54,555 nt of DNA from NCBI GenBank assembly GCA_946408355.1, contig CAMJRX010000014.1, positions 1 through 54,555 of the forward strand, given 5' to 3'. The notes beneath the pieces were generated by a model, which saw only the letters and a list, made by a program, of their open reading frames with translations, was not told where the DNA came from and did not search any database. Position 1 is the first letter of the stretch; every line of letters begins with the position of its first letter. Origin of the DNA: an uncultured Selenomonadales bacterium. GTDB lineage: Bacteria; Bacillota; Negativicutes; Selenomonadales; Selenomonadaceae. Shown here one piece after another: positions 7,296 to 16,534 of the stretch. Position numbers and translations under genes: made by a program.

Positions 7296-9419
7296 TCAGT
7301 TGAGCATTGTTGCTACGTCGAGAATCAAAGCTACGCGACCATCGCCGAGAACTGTTGCGCCTGAGAACATTTTCAAGCCCATAAACAGATTGCCCAACGT
7401 CTTTATAACAATTTCCTGCTGTCCAATTAATTTATCAACGACAATTCCCGCTTTGGAATCGCCCGCGTGCACAACCACCACGAACAGTTCTTTAGTATCT
7501 TTGACGTGCGGAACCATTAATGATTCTTCCATGCGGATTATCGGGATAATTTCGCCGCGCAGGACGATAACTTCATTATTCTGAACGGTGCTAATATCGC
7601 TAGGCTGAATGCTCAACGTGCTGTCGATTGAGGCAAGCGGTATTGCGTACATTTCAGCTTGAACTTGGACGAGCATAGCTTGGATAATCGCCAAAGTCAG
7701 CGGCAATTTAATCTTAAAAATTGAGCCTTCGTTAACATGCGTCTCAACGTCTACTTGCCCGCTAAGGGATTCGATTTTACTTTTAACAACGTCCATTCCG
7801 ACGCCGCGCCCGCTAATGTCGCTGATTTTTTCCGCCGTTGAAAAGCCTGGCAAGAAAACAATTCGGACGGCATCCGCGTCATCCATTGCGTCGACTTCCT
7901 CTTGAGTGAATAAGCCTTTCTCAACAGCTTTGTGGCGAATAATATCGGCGTCAATGCCCTTGCCGTCGTCAGTAACCATGATAACGACGTTGTTGCCTTC
8001 GTGACGTGCGATAAGTCCGACTTCGCCGATACGCGGCTTGCCCTTAGCCTCGCGCTCGTCAGGCATTTCAATTCCGTGATCCAGCGAATTTCTAAGCAAG
8101 TGCATAATCGGATCGCCGATTTCGTCGATAACGGTACGGTCAAGTTCAGTGTCCTCGCCCTCGATTGTCAAGTTAATTTCCTTGTTGAGTTCTTTGGTAA
8201 CGTCGCGAACCATGCGCGGGAAACGGTTAAAGACTTGACTAACGGGAACCATGCGAACTTTCATTACGATATTTTGGAGGTCAGTCGTTACCCTGTCCAT
8301 TTGCTCCAAAGTTTCAGTAAGCTCGGAAAGTCTATGCGTCTGCCCGATTTGCTCAAGACGAACTTTATTAATAACAAGCTCGCCCATTAAATTCATCAGC
8401 GTATCAAGTTTTTCAATGTCGACACGAACGGATTGACCTGCATGACTTTTCTTTTGAGCCGCCGCATTTGCCGGAGCAGAACCGCCTGCATGAGCCGCAG
8501 GTTTATTTGCCGGTGCAGAAGATTTTGGAGCCGCCGCAGGTGCAGGAGCTGTTGCCGGTGCAGTAGACGAAGATTTTTGCTCAACGGCGGGCGCAGGCGT
8601 TGGAGTTGCCGCAGGTGCAGAAGTTGCGCCCAAATTTATAATTTGAGTTTCTGCCGTCTCGATTTCCGAAATACCTATTACTGCGTCGTGAATTTGTTCC
8701 TCTTCGGAGGCGGTTATTAAAATGACTTCAAAGGAACGCTCAAAAGCTTCTTGCTCTAAATCTTCGGCGGGCGGGATTGTCCGAATCACTTCGCCGAGTT
8801 CTTCCAGAGCGTTCATTACCATGTACGACCGCGCAGATTTCAACAAGCAAGATTCTGCCAACGTCACCTTTAAATAAATGCCGTGCATGCCTTTTTTAGT
8901 TGCCTCAGTGATAACATTTTTTTCCGTGTCAGACAATTCGACAGGGATTCCGCTATCAGCCGCGACGGGAGCCGCCGTATTTGCAGGGTCTTGAGCGGCA
9001 GGTGCAGGAGTTGAGGCTTCAGCGGCAGGAGCTTTTTCGCCGCGCATTATCGAGGTTAATTTCGCAACCAAATCCGATACATCGATAAGGTCTTCGGGGT
9101 CGCCGTTTGCCACATTGTTAATCATTTGCTCCAGCGAATCAATACACTTAAACAGCGTGTCGATAATGTCGCCCGTTACTTTTAATTGTTCCTTGCGCAA
9201 CATGTCGAGCACGTCTTCCATTTCGTGCGTCAATTCGGCGATTTTGTTATAACCCATTGTCGCCGACATGCCCTTCAACGTGTGCGCATTTCGGAAAATT
9301 TCATTGAGTATAGATAAATCCTCGGCGTTATCTTCCAAGCCGAGCAAGCCGTCGTTGAGCGATTGCAAATGTTCATGCGACTCGTCGAGAAACATATCCA
9401 TATATTGATTGGTTTCCAT
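7296..9419 (-). CDS. cheA: CheA chemotaxis histidine kinase
   Basis: 707 aa with the full CheA layout: an Hpt domain with the phospho-accepting histidine in NAHTLKGMSATMG (H46), a CheY-binding P2 domain at about 160-260, an Ala/Pro low-complexity linker at about 265-330, a dimerisation domain, a HATPase domain (LLRNSLDHGIE, VTDDGKGID, SGRGVGMDVV) and a C-terminal CheW-like domain. It autophosphorylates and passes phosphate to CheY and CheB. The linker is unusually alanine-rich. All catalytic motifs look intact. Confidence 0.96.
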   Translation of the reverse strand: METNQYMDMFLDESHEHLQSLNDGLLGLEDNAEDLSILNEIFRNAHTLKGMSATMGYNKIAELTHEMEDVLDMLRKEQLKVTGDIIDTLFKCIDSLEQMINNVANGDPEDLIDVSDLVAKLTSIMRGEKAPAAEASTPAPAAQDPANTAAPVAADSGIPVELSDTEKNVITEATKKGMHGIYLKVTLAESCLLKSARSYMVMNALEELGEVIRTIPPAEDLEQEAFERSFEVILITASEEEQIHDAVIGISEIETAETQIINLGATSAPAATPTPAPAVEQKSSSTAPATAPAPAAAPKSSAPANKPAAHAGGSAPANAAAQKKSHAGQSVRVDIEKLDTLMNLMGELVINKVRLEQIGQTHRLSELTETLEQMDRVTTDLQNIVMKVRMVPVSQVFNRFPRMVRDVTKELNKEINLTIEGEDTELDRTVIDEIGDPIMHLLRNSLDHGIEMPDEREAKGKPRIGEVGLIARHEGNNVVIMVTDDGKGIDADIIRHKAVEKGLFTQEEVDAMDDADAVRIVFLPGFSTAEKISDISGRGVGMDVVKSKIESLSGQVDVETHVNEGSIFKIKLPLTLAIIQAMLVQVQAEMYAIPLASIDSTLSIQPSDISTVQNNEVIVLRGEIIPIIRMEESLMVPHVKDTKELFVVVVHAGDSKAGIVVDKLIGQQEIVIKTLGNLFMGLKMFSGATVLGDGRVALILDVATMLN

Positions 9420-9458
9420 TTAAAATCCTCCTGTTTATTTATCAGCCGAATACAGCCG

Positions 9459-10604
9459 CTATCTTCTTACAGCGTCGACGATAGCTTCGGCAATCTTATT
9501 CAAGGGGCGAACCTCGTCGGCAAGTCCCGCGTCAACCACAGCTTTAGGCATTCCGTAGACAACGCAACTGTCTTCGTCCTGTGCGATTGAATAACCGCCC
9601 GTAGCCTTAACTTTCTTCATGCCCTCGCAACCGTCTGAACCCATGCCCGTCATAATCACGCTTACTAAATCCCTGCCAAATTGTGAGGCAGAATCGAACA
9701 TGTAATTGACAGTCGGGCGAAGATTTCCTACACGCGGTTCTTGGCTCAAAGCAATTTTTCGTTCGCCGCCGATTGCGGGCACAATTCGCAAATGATAATC
9801 GCCTGGCGCAATATAAACTTGTCCGGGTCTGATAATTTCGTCGTGTTCCGCCTCCTTAACCGCTATTTCGCTGATTGAATTTAATCTGTCCGCCAAAGAT
9901 TTCGTAAAACCGGCGGGCATGTGTTGAACTACGACGACGCCGCAAGGAAGATTTTTTGGTAGGCGCGTGATAACCGCTTGCAGAGCTTGAGGTCCTCCCG
10001 TCGAAGTTCCAATCGCCACGATTTTTTTGCCGGTGCCTGGAATAATTTTTTTGACGGGCGCAGTTGTCGAAGGCGTGCGATTTATCGTCGGCTTTTGTCC
10101 TAGTACAAGTCCCGTTCTGCGTTTTACATCAATTCGGCGCGTTGTCGGCTCAACGTTGGCAGGTCGCGGATTATAGACAAGTGGTTTAGCGGCGGCGAAA
10201 TTTCTTCTAGCGTGAGTTTTAGCAGCCAATCTGCACTTAGCTAAAATCTCGTCTTTAATCGTGTCAATTTTGGAAATAGCACCGCCCGCCTTGCTGACGA
10301 AATCCACCGCACCTAAGGCAAGAGCGCGAATTGTTTCGTTTGTACCTTTCTGCGTAGTGGAGCTTACCATAACAACCGGCAACGGGCATTGCTCCATGAT
10401 AACTGCCAGCGCGTTCAATCCGTCCATAACCGGCATAATAACATCTAGCGTCAACACGTCTGGTTGAAACTTTTTAACTTTCTCTATGGCGTCTTGACCG
10501 TTAACCGCCGTGCCGACAACCTCGAAATCGCTTTGACTCTTGAATAAATCAGAGAGGACTTTTCGCATAAAAGCCGAGTCATCAGCAATTAAAACCCGAA
10601 TCAC
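9459..10604 (-). CDS. cheB: CheB protein-glutamate methylesterase response regulator
   Basis: 381 aa. Residues 1-120 are a receiver domain (phospho-acceptor D54 in TLDVIMPVMDG). A linker of about 65 residues follows, then the methylesterase domain with the serine in GTSTGGPQAL, the histidine in VVVQHMPAGF and the aspartate in TGMGSDG. It demethylates or deamidates chemoreceptors. The start is a GTG at 10604 with GGGAGG upstream. It is the first che gene in the window; the genes that usually precede it in Firmicutes (flhF, flhG) are absent, replaced by an accC pseudogene. Confidence 0.95.
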   Translation of the reverse strand: MIRVLIADDSAFMRKVLSDLFKSQSDFEVVGTAVNGQDAIEKVKKFQPDVLTLDVIMPVMDGLNALAVIMEQCPLPVVMVSSTTQKGTNETIRALALGAVDFVSKAGGAISKIDTIKDEILAKCRLAAKTHARRNFAAAKPLVYNPRPANVEPTTRRIDVKRRTGLVLGQKPTINRTPSTTAPVKKIIPGTGKKIVAIGTSTGGPQALQAVITRLPKNLPCGVVVVQHMPAGFTKSLADRLNSISEIAVKEAEHDEIIRPGQVYIAPGDYHLRIVPAIGGERKIALSQEPRVGNLRPTVNYMFDSASQFGRDLVSVIMTGMGSDGCEGMKKVKATGGYSIAQDEDSCVVYGMPKAVVDAGLADEVRPLNKIAEAIVDAVRR

Positions 10605-10720
10605 TTTGGACGCCTCCCTTGGCTGAAATTATTTCATGTTGTCGGCTCCCTGCCGTCAACCGTTTCAAAACAATTATTAGCTAATATTCGCTTGACTTGC
10701 TAAAGTTCCTTCATTTCCGT

Positions 10721-10772
10721 AAAAAAAAGTGATTAGTGATTAGAATTCTGTCACTAATCACCAATCACTAAT
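10721..10772 (-). terminator. hairpin of TTAGTGA repeats with T8, downstream of accC remnant
   Basis: Arms GTGATTAGTGA (10729-10739) and TCACTAATCAC (10751-10761) pair perfectly over 11 bp. On the minus strand they are followed by eight T, so the heptamer repeat here has terminator form, separating the accC pseudogene from cheB. Confidence 0.6.
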
Positions 10773-10778
10773 TGTTAA

Positions 10779-12181
10779 TCAAGCGTAGTCAATATCGATA
10801 CGTCCGCCGCCGCGAGCCAATCGCTCAGCAAGTTCGGGATCCATTTTGTCTTCAAGCGTGAGTTTCTTGGGAGCCGCCGCGTAAATCGGTAGACGTTTCT
10901 TTATAAATTGCGTGTCAATATTGCCCGTGCAAAACCATTCGTCGTCGAGAATTTGTTGATGGAACATGACAGTAGTCTTAACGAAATTTCTTTCGCCCTT
11001 AAGCATGAACTCATTTAACGCCCGCCGCATAATTCTAATTGCGTCGCCACGTGTGCGCCCATGAACAATCAGTTTTGCAATCAACGAATCGTAATAAGGC
11101 TCAATCGATAAACCCGCCGTAACGCCGCTGTCGAATCTTACACGTGGACCGCTCGGTTCGTGCAAAAATTCAATCTTGCCGGGCGTCGGCATAAATTTTC
11201 TGTCGGGATCTTCAGCGTTGATTCTGCACTCGATAGCATGTCCCGTAAACGTAATATCTTTCTGCGCGAAGTCAAGCGGCTCGCCCGACGCAACTTTAAT
11301 CTGCGTTCTTACAAGGTCAATGCCCGTGACGGCTTCGGTTATGCCGTGTTCAACTTGAATGCGCGGAATTAATTTCCATAAAATAAAATTCGTTCGTCGT
11401 CAAGTTCAAGTAAAAATCCAACGGTGCCGATATTGGAATAGTGAACGCTCTTAGCCACCTTGACTGCAAGCTTGCCGACATATTCGCGCATTTCGGGCGT
11501 CAAAGCTATTGACGGCGATTCTTCTAAAAGTTTCTGATTGCGTCGTTGGATTGAACATTCGCGCTCGCCCAAATGAATTACGCTACCAAAGTTATCAGCC
11601 ACAACTTGAACCTCAATGTGCCGCGAATGTTCGATATAGTGTTCAAAATAAAATCTATTCTGCTTAACGTCGACAAGCCCTAGCACATGAAGAAGTTCTT
11701 TTTCATTGCGGACGATAAACATACCTTTTCCGCCGCCGCCGCTAACTGGTTTCAAAATAACGGGATAGCCGACCTCTTTAGTTGCCCTAATCGCCATGCT
11801 GTTATCAGTCAAAGGCTCGGAACATTTAGCCATTGGAATACCCGACGGAACCATTGAGGCTCGTGCCGCGTCTTTGTCGCCAACAAGCCTAATCGTTTCG
11901 GGCAAAGAACCAATCCGCGTCCTCCGACAAAAAGCCGTAGCCAGGGTGAACGGCGTCAGCTTCAGTAGTCTTCGCCGCGTCGATTATTGCTTCGCGGTTA
12001 AGATAGCTATCGAAAGCGTCTTCGGTGCCCACGCGATAGCGAACGTCAGCAAGTTGCGCGTGAAGTGCTTCCTTGTCCGCGTCCGAATAAATTGCGACTG
12101 TTTCAATGCCTAACTCTTGACAGGTTCGAATCACTCGTACGGCAATTCGCCGTGGTTCGCTATTAAAATCCTCCTAATCAT
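10779..12181 (-). pseudogene. accC: broken biotin carboxylase (accC-like)
   Basis: Three out-of-frame pieces together spell an acetyl-CoA carboxylase biotin carboxylase. The start is an ATG at 12181. Lesions seen by reading the frames: a missing base near 12145 right after AN-H-GE (the normal AN-R-GE arginine is also changed to histidine); loss of roughly 40 bases near 11910 between FLSEDAD and PETIRLVGDKDAAR; and single extra bases near 11388 and 11365 within what should be FYFMEINSRIQVEH. The ATP-grasp loop SGGGGKGM and the C-terminal part ending at 10779 are still recognisable. At least four independent lesions exclude simple sequencing error. An intact accC presumably exists elsewhere, but this cannot be seen here. 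Confidence 0.9.
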
Positions 12182-12394
12182 TACGGTACCTCCTTAAAAC
12201 ATTGATAACATCTATTTATTGAAAGCACTTCATTAAAAATATTTTATAATATTTTTTGCGAAAAGGCAACTTTAACTCGTTATGAGAGTAAAAAAATCAA
12301 AGATTTAATATGACTTGATTGACTGAGTAAGATACAAAGATTAAAAGCAAGAAACTTGGTCAACAAGCAGAAACAAAGCCCGGCAAAAGATTTT

Positions 12395-12925
12395 GCAGTG
12401 TCAAGCAGATTGTGTAAGTAGGAAAAATTAGCGATCGAATTTGTCGAAGAGTGAAGCGAGGCGGTCGTTCAAGAGCAACTGATTGCTTTCCGAGCGACCA
12501 GTTGGCAATCGGACGATCTGCCCAATTTTTTTGCAAATCTACTACTCTCAAATAAAGCAATTTGAAAACGGAATAGTCATTAGGAAAAGCGCCGCGTTTT
12601 GTCACCTTGCCAAAACTGGAATTAACCGCCTCAATCGCATTGGTTGTGTACATAATTTTACGAACCGCCGACGGCAATCGTCCCGGGATATTTTGCCCAA
12701 ACTTGGCAGAACAGCTCGGTAGCCAAGATAACTTTCCATTTCGCCGTTTTGGATCGAAGACTTCTTTTAGAGCCGCTTGCATTTGGGCGACACTTTTAGG
12801 CTTGTACTCGGCAATAATGAATTCTTCTGCCGAGTGTGTCTCGATTTTTTCTTTTCATCTCTTCTTGCTCCTATATCAAAAAATGGATTGTGCTCTCCTT
12901 CTTACACAATCCATTTTACACTACC
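12395..12925 (-). mobile_element. internally deleted IS256-family remnant with both ends
   Basis: The ends are imperfect inverted repeats: CTTACACAATCCATTTTACA followed by CTACC at 12901-12925, and GCAGTGTCAAGCAGATTGTG followed by TAAG at 12395-12418. Both share the TTACACAATC...CACT core typical of IS256-like ends. Between them only about 480 bp remain. They encode an N-terminal piece of a mutator-type transposase (EYKPKSVAQMQAALKEVF, then in another frame NGEMESYLGY) joined directly to a C-terminal piece (RKIMYTTNAIEAVNS), with several frameshifts. A full element would be about 1.3 kb. No target duplication could be recognised. Confidence 0.75.
12428..12858 (-). pseudogene. IS256-family transposase, deleted and frameshifted
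   Basis: The coding part of the remnant. An ATG at 12858 has AGGAGC upstream, but its frame stops after about 20 codons. The N-terminal family signature continues in another frame, the middle of the gene with the catalytic region is gone, and the C-terminal part (YTTNAIEAVNS ... LQKNW) changes frame once more near 12490 before the proper tail NQLLLNDRLASLFDKFDR and its stop at 12428. It cannot make an active transposase. Confidence 0.75.
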
Positions 12926-12937
12926 GCAGAAAGCCGC
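12902..12937 (-). terminator. fortuitous hairpin at IS junction
   Basis: AAAATGGATTGTG and CACAATCCATTTT form a 13-bp perfect hairpin with T run at the junction of the two insertion sequences (it extends to about 12879 on the minus strand). It arises from the IS256-type end and would stop transcripts of the IS5-family gene. Confidence 0.4.
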
Positions 12938-13627
12938 AGTTAGCTCATAATCCTTGCTAAGTCGGCGAGAGTAATTAAGCCAAGAAAAAGTGCGTTCTAC
13001 TATCCAGCGTTTTGCTAACACTTGCCAGCCGCACCCCTTGAGCTTCTTGCTGATTTCTACTCGCAAACCAAAATATTTATAAGCCTCGTAAACAAAAGAA
13101 CAGCGATAGCCGTCATCTCCACAGATTTTCTGCAAAGTAGGATAGGCGAAAGTCGACAAGCACGCTACCCAATATCCCATTTTTGTATCGTGCTGATTGG
13201 CTTTGTGAATCAAGACATATAAAAGACAGCCAATGTCTTCGGTGACAATTTGCCGTTTTACTCGTTTTTTTCCCACGTCAAACCCTTTTTGCTCAACGGC
13301 ACCGGTCGTTTTCACACTCTGGGAATCGATTAGAGCTTGGGTCGGTTCTTCGCTCAAACCTGCTTTTTGCCGCGTTAGCTTTACGAGATGTTGGAGAATT
13401 TTGTCCCACAAGCCGTTGAGGCGCGCGCGACGATAAAAGCTGTGAACGGTGAAAACCGGCGGAAAATCATGGGGCAAATTTCGCCAATGACAACCCGTTT
13501 TTACCAGATACAACACCGCATTCACCAATTCCCGCTTATCCCATTTGTACTTACGCATATTGGAAAACAAAGGTGCGATAACGTCCCATTGCTCGTCCGT
13601 TAAATCTGTTTCGTATTTCTGTCTCAT
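12902..13627 (-). CDS. IS5-family (IS427-like) transposase, 3' end truncated
   Basis: 241 aa from the ATG at 13627 (MRQKYETDLTDEQWDVI is the normal family N-terminus; twelve upstream residues are not expected). Catalytic residues are present: the first Asp in LIDSQSVKTTG, the second in GDDGYR, and the Glu in RWIVERTFSWL. The normal sequence stops at SKDYELTAAFC; the last residues (SVKWIV) are encoded by the end of the IS256-type remnant that begins at 12925. About 15-20 C-terminal residues of the family are therefore missing. The element is nested and probably dead. Confidence 0.8.
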   Translation of the reverse strand: MRQKYETDLTDEQWDVIAPLFSNMRKYKWDKRELVNAVLYLVKTGCHWRNLPHDFPPVFTVHSFYRRARLNGLWDKILQHLVKLTRQKAGLSEEPTQALIDSQSVKTTGAVEQKGFDVGKKRVKRQIVTEDIGCLLYVLIHKANQHDTKMGYWVACLSTFAYPTLQKICGDDGYRCSFVYEAYKYFGLRVEISKKLKGCGWQVLAKRWIVERTFSWLNYSRRLSKDYELTAAFCGSVKWIV

Positions 13628-13922
13628 AGTACATTTACTATACCACTTTTTTGATGTGAACACACATTCTAAAACCTCACAACCATTGAATAAAATTAAA
13701 TGTATTCACGACAATTATACCACCGATAAGGAACTTATGCACCAAAAATTTTTTGCGCGGTTTAGAGTGATTGCTCAAATAGGAATTTTTTTACTGTTCA
13801 ATTTGAGTATATAGCGTAAAATTCTATAGCAAACTGAGCAAATTATTACAGCGATTAAAAAGGGCGCAAAAAATCCCCGCGAAGTTTTCACGAGGATAAA
13901 ATACGCTTAAAATAGTTTGGAC
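13628..13922. other. IS5 left flank and intergenic sequence
   Basis: This 295-bp stretch without genes holds the upstream end of the IS5-family element (a TATAGT box near 13639 could drive the transposase) and, at 13867-13897, the terminator of trmN6. I could not define the outer inverted repeat of the IS5 element. Confidence 0.4.
13867..13897 (-). terminator. terminator after trmN6
   Basis: On the minus strand ATCCTCG pairs with CGGGGAT (one G-T pair), the loop includes GAAAACTT, and six T follow. It lies about 25 bases past the trmN6 stop. A very similar sequence is found at 52560-52590. Confidence 0.65.
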
Positions 13923-14660
13923 TCATGTCTTGTTATAGATTTTATAAATTTCGTCGGTATAAGAACCGTCGTCGTTGTGAACAATTAATGGCGGCATAAT
14001 TTTTAAGTTGCCGATATTCGCGCCGACTATCGCCTCCAACATTATCAAGTTAGCGTCGCGCTCCACCTTAGGTTGAATCATTCGTAGACGTTTCATTTCC
14101 ATTTGATGACGGTGTAAGCTGTCGACTATCTCGCAAAGTCTTGAGGCCAAATGAATCATATAAAACGCGCCGTGAAATTTTAAAACATATCTCGCCGCTG
14201 TCACCACGTCTTCAAGTGTCGCTGTGAATTCGTGCCGCGCTTGTGCTATTCCAGAAAGTTTATTTACCTTGCCATTTTTTATCGGCGTGTAAGGTGGATT
14301 GGCTATTGCCGCATCAAAACTCTCTGCTTTAAAAAGTTCGCGGTACTTGCGAAAATCGCCCTCCACGATGGAAATTTTTTCTGATAAGCCGTTTAACTCG
14401 ACATTGCGCCGCGCCAAATCAGCCATACGTGAATTTAATTCAACCGCGCAGATTTCCTTAACGTCGTCGGCAATTAACAGCGGAATTACTCCTGTACCCG
14501 TGCCTAAATCTATGACGCGGGCATTTTTTTTGAAATGCGGGAAATACGCAATTAACACCGCGTCCATTGAAAAGCAGAATTCGTTTTGGTTTTGGATAAT
14601 GACGCGCCCAGACCGCATTAAATCATCGAGGCGTTCGCCTTCGTTCAGAGAAATTTTCAT
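13923..14660 (-). CDS. trmN6: tRNA1(Val) adenine-N6-methyltransferase family (TrmN6/YabB)
   Basis: 245 aa. It has a class I SAM-binding fold: motif I VIDLGTGTGVIPLL (about 49-62) and the NPPY catalytic motif (121-124) typical of N6-adenine methyltransferases. The family modifies A37 of tRNA1-Val in E. coli (YfiC); Firmicutes relatives are called YabB. The gene overlaps ricT by four bases (ATGA), the same neighbourhood as ricT-yabA-yabB in Bacillus, which supports the call. The exact tRNA target is not shown by sequence. Confidence 0.85.
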   Translation of the reverse strand: MKISLNEGERLDDLMRSGRVIIQNQNEFCFSMDAVLIAYFPHFKKNARVIDLGTGTGVIPLLIADDVKEICAVELNSRMADLARRNVELNGLSEKISIVEGDFRKYRELFKAESFDAAIANPPYTPIKNGKVNKLSGIAQARHEFTATLEDVVTAARYVLKFHGAFYMIHLASRLCEIVDSLHRHQMEMKRLRMIQPKVERDANLIMLEAIVGANIGNLKIMPPLIVHNDDGSYTDEIYKIYNKT

Positions 14661-15718
14661 TTTTTGTAATTGCGTTTTGAATTACGACGTGTTCTATCAC
14701 CGCGTGATTTTGGTGAGCGTTCAGGACGAGTATTGCGCTCAATTTTTTCCGACCGATTATAGCGACGATTAAAAGTTTCCGTTCTACGCGGACGTTCGCG
14801 ACGCGGTGGACGTTCTGGTTTACGCGGCGGCAATTCAACGGTTTTAGGTATTTCAATCTGCATAGGCTCTTCGGCGGCTTCAAAGTCCTCTTCATTGACG
14901 GGTAAAATATCTTCCCAGCTCGCGACGACCGTTTTATTTGTGTCGAGGAGAATAGTTGCGTTTCTGCGAGAATAATTCACGGTGACAACTTTACCCTCGC
15001 CGTCAGCCACAACTACGCGAATTCCTTGTCGAGGTCTAAATACGATATTAGTTCGCGGGCGATTTTCGCAATACAAATCGTTTTCGTATTTAAGACAGCA
15101 CATAAGCCGCCCGCAAACGCCGCTAATTTTTGTCGGGTTGAGCGATAAATTTTGGTCTTTAGCCATGCGAATTGACACGGGAATAAAATCGCCCAAAAAT
15201 GACGCACAACACAAAGGACGCCCACAACCGCCCATGCCGCCCAAACATTTTGCCTGGTCACGAACGCCAACTTGACGCAACTCAATGCGCGTTCTGAATA
15301 TCGACGCCAAATCGCGGACTAAATCCCGAAAATCAACGCGTCCGTCCGACGTAAAGAAAAATATTAATTTATTAAAGTCAAATGTTGATTCGACGTTGAT
15401 TAATTTCATTGGCAGTTCGCGTTCTTTTATTTTATTCTGGCAAACTTCAAAGGCGTATTTTTCTTCCGCCTGATTTCTTGCAAGTTGCTTTAAATCGTCT
15501 TCATATGCTTTCCTGTACATTCTTTTAAGCGGAAGTCCTGGTTCCGTTTCGACTTTTTCATCGGCGAGCAGTTCACGAGGACCAACGACGATTTCGCCGC
15601 ATTCCAGCCCTCGCGAAGTATCGACGAGTACCCAATCACCTTTTGCGAGTTCCTCTTCATTTGGCTCAAAGAAAAAAATTCTGCCCGCCTTCCTCATTCT
15701 TATTCCGATAATTTGCAT
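14657..15718 (-). CDS. ricT: PSP1-domain protein RicT (YaaT)
   Basis: 353 aa. The PSP1 domain covers about residues 60-150, followed by the cysteine-rich signature GCGRPLCCASFLGDF and GRLMCCLKYE, whose cysteines help hold iron-sulfur clusters in the Bacillus Ric (YaaT-YlbF-YmcA) complex. That complex guides RNase Y mRNA processing. The last 60 residues are strongly basic and Arg/Pro rich, longer than in Bacillus and probably disordered or RNA-binding. It is paired with trmN6 as in other Firmicutes. Confidence 0.9.
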   Translation of the reverse strand: MQIIGIRMRKAGRIFFFEPNEEELAKGDWVLVDTSRGLECGEIVVGPRELLADEKVETEPGLPLKRMYRKAYEDDLKQLARNQAEEKYAFEVCQNKIKERELPMKLINVESTFDFNKLIFFFTSDGRVDFRDLVRDLASIFRTRIELRQVGVRDQAKCLGGMGGCGRPLCCASFLGDFIPVSIRMAKDQNLSLNPTKISGVCGRLMCCLKYENDLYCENRPRTNIVFRPRQGIRVVVADGEGKVVTVNYSRRNATILLDTNKTVVASWEDILPVNEEDFEAAEEPMQIEIPKTVELPPRKPERPPRRERPRRTETFNRRYNRSEKIERNTRPERSPKSRGDRTRRNSKRNYKK

Positions 15719-15734
15719 AGTTATTCCTCAAACT

Positions 15735-16478
15735 TTATTGAATAATCGTTTCGAGCGCGATTTTAATCATGTCGTTGAAGGAAGATTGCCGCTCTTCGGG
15801 CGTGCAGTGTTCATTACGCCATAAATCGTCGCTGACGGTAAAAATCGCCAACGCTTGAACTTTAGCGGCGGCGGCGTGCAAGTAAAGCGCGGCACTTTCC
15901 ATTTCCACAGCCAAAATTCCATACTTGCGAAGTTTATCATTAAAAGTATTTTTACCGTCGCCAAAAGTACCGTGCGGGTTATCATAGTCGTTGTAAAATA
16001 AATCGGCGCAAATGATATTGCCAACTTTGACGGGCAGATTTAAATTCTTCGCGACGTTAACGGCTTTGCTAAGCAAATTAAAATCGGCAATTAGAGAAAA
16101 ATTAACCGCGCCGCCAAAAACTTGATTGACGATTGAAGAATCCGTAGACGAACCTTGAGCAATCAAAACGTCGCGCAAGTGAATATCCTCGTTCATGCCG
16201 CCGCACGTCCCGACACGAATTAATTTTTTTGCGCCGAAAACTTCAATCAACTCGTGCAGATAAATCGAGATTGACGGAATACCCATGCCCGTTGCTTGAA
16301 TAGAAACGCGCTCGCCCTTATATTTACCCGTGAACCCGAAAATATTTCTAATCGCCGTGTATTGATGAACGTCGTCCAAAAAATTTTCCGCAATGATTTT
16401 GGCACGAACGGGGTCGCCCGGCAACAAAACGCGCTCGGCAACTTCACCAACTTTCGCCGCAATGTGTATACTTGCCAT
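15735..16478 (-). CDS. deoD: purine nucleoside phosphorylase, DeoD type
   Basis: 247 aa, slightly above the usual 235. Family motifs: LLPGDPVRAK for phosphate and ribose binding, GMGIPSISIY, VGTCGG, and VEMESAALY in the nucleoside site, with SDDLWRNE holding the catalytic Asp. It cleaves purine (deoxy)nucleosides by phosphorolysis for salvage. ATG with GGGAGG upstream. It stands alone behind the cheV terminator and ends just before ricT, so it could be co-read with ricT-trmN6. Confidence 0.95.
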   Translation of the reverse strand: MASIHIAAKVGEVAERVLLPGDPVRAKIIAENFLDDVHQYTAIRNIFGFTGKYKGERVSIQATGMGIPSISIYLHELIEVFGAKKLIRVGTCGGMNEDIHLRDVLIAQGSSTDSSIVNQVFGGAVNFSLIADFNLLSKAVNVAKNLNLPVKVGNIICADLFYNDYDNPHGTFGDGKNTFNDKLRKYGILAVEMESAALYLHAAAAKVQALAIFTVSDDLWRNEHCTPEERQSSFNDMIKIALETIIQ

Positions 16479-16498
16479 AAAAATTCCTCCCTAAACAA

Positions 16499-16526
16499 TA
16501 AAAAAGCCCGCCGAATTGCACGGGCT
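16499..16526. terminator. bidirectional terminator between cheV and deoD
   Basis: AGCCCG (16505-16510) and CGGGCT (16521-16526) form the stem, with an A run on one side and a T run on the other, so it can work in both directions. Its natural use is the cheV transcript on the minus strand. Confidence 0.8.
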
Positions 16527-16534
16527 AAATTTTT

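Noticed and set aside
11160-12113. Plus-strand open frames across the accC region
   Set aside because: They are shadows; the minus-strand pieces give an unmistakable biotin carboxylase when frames are joined.
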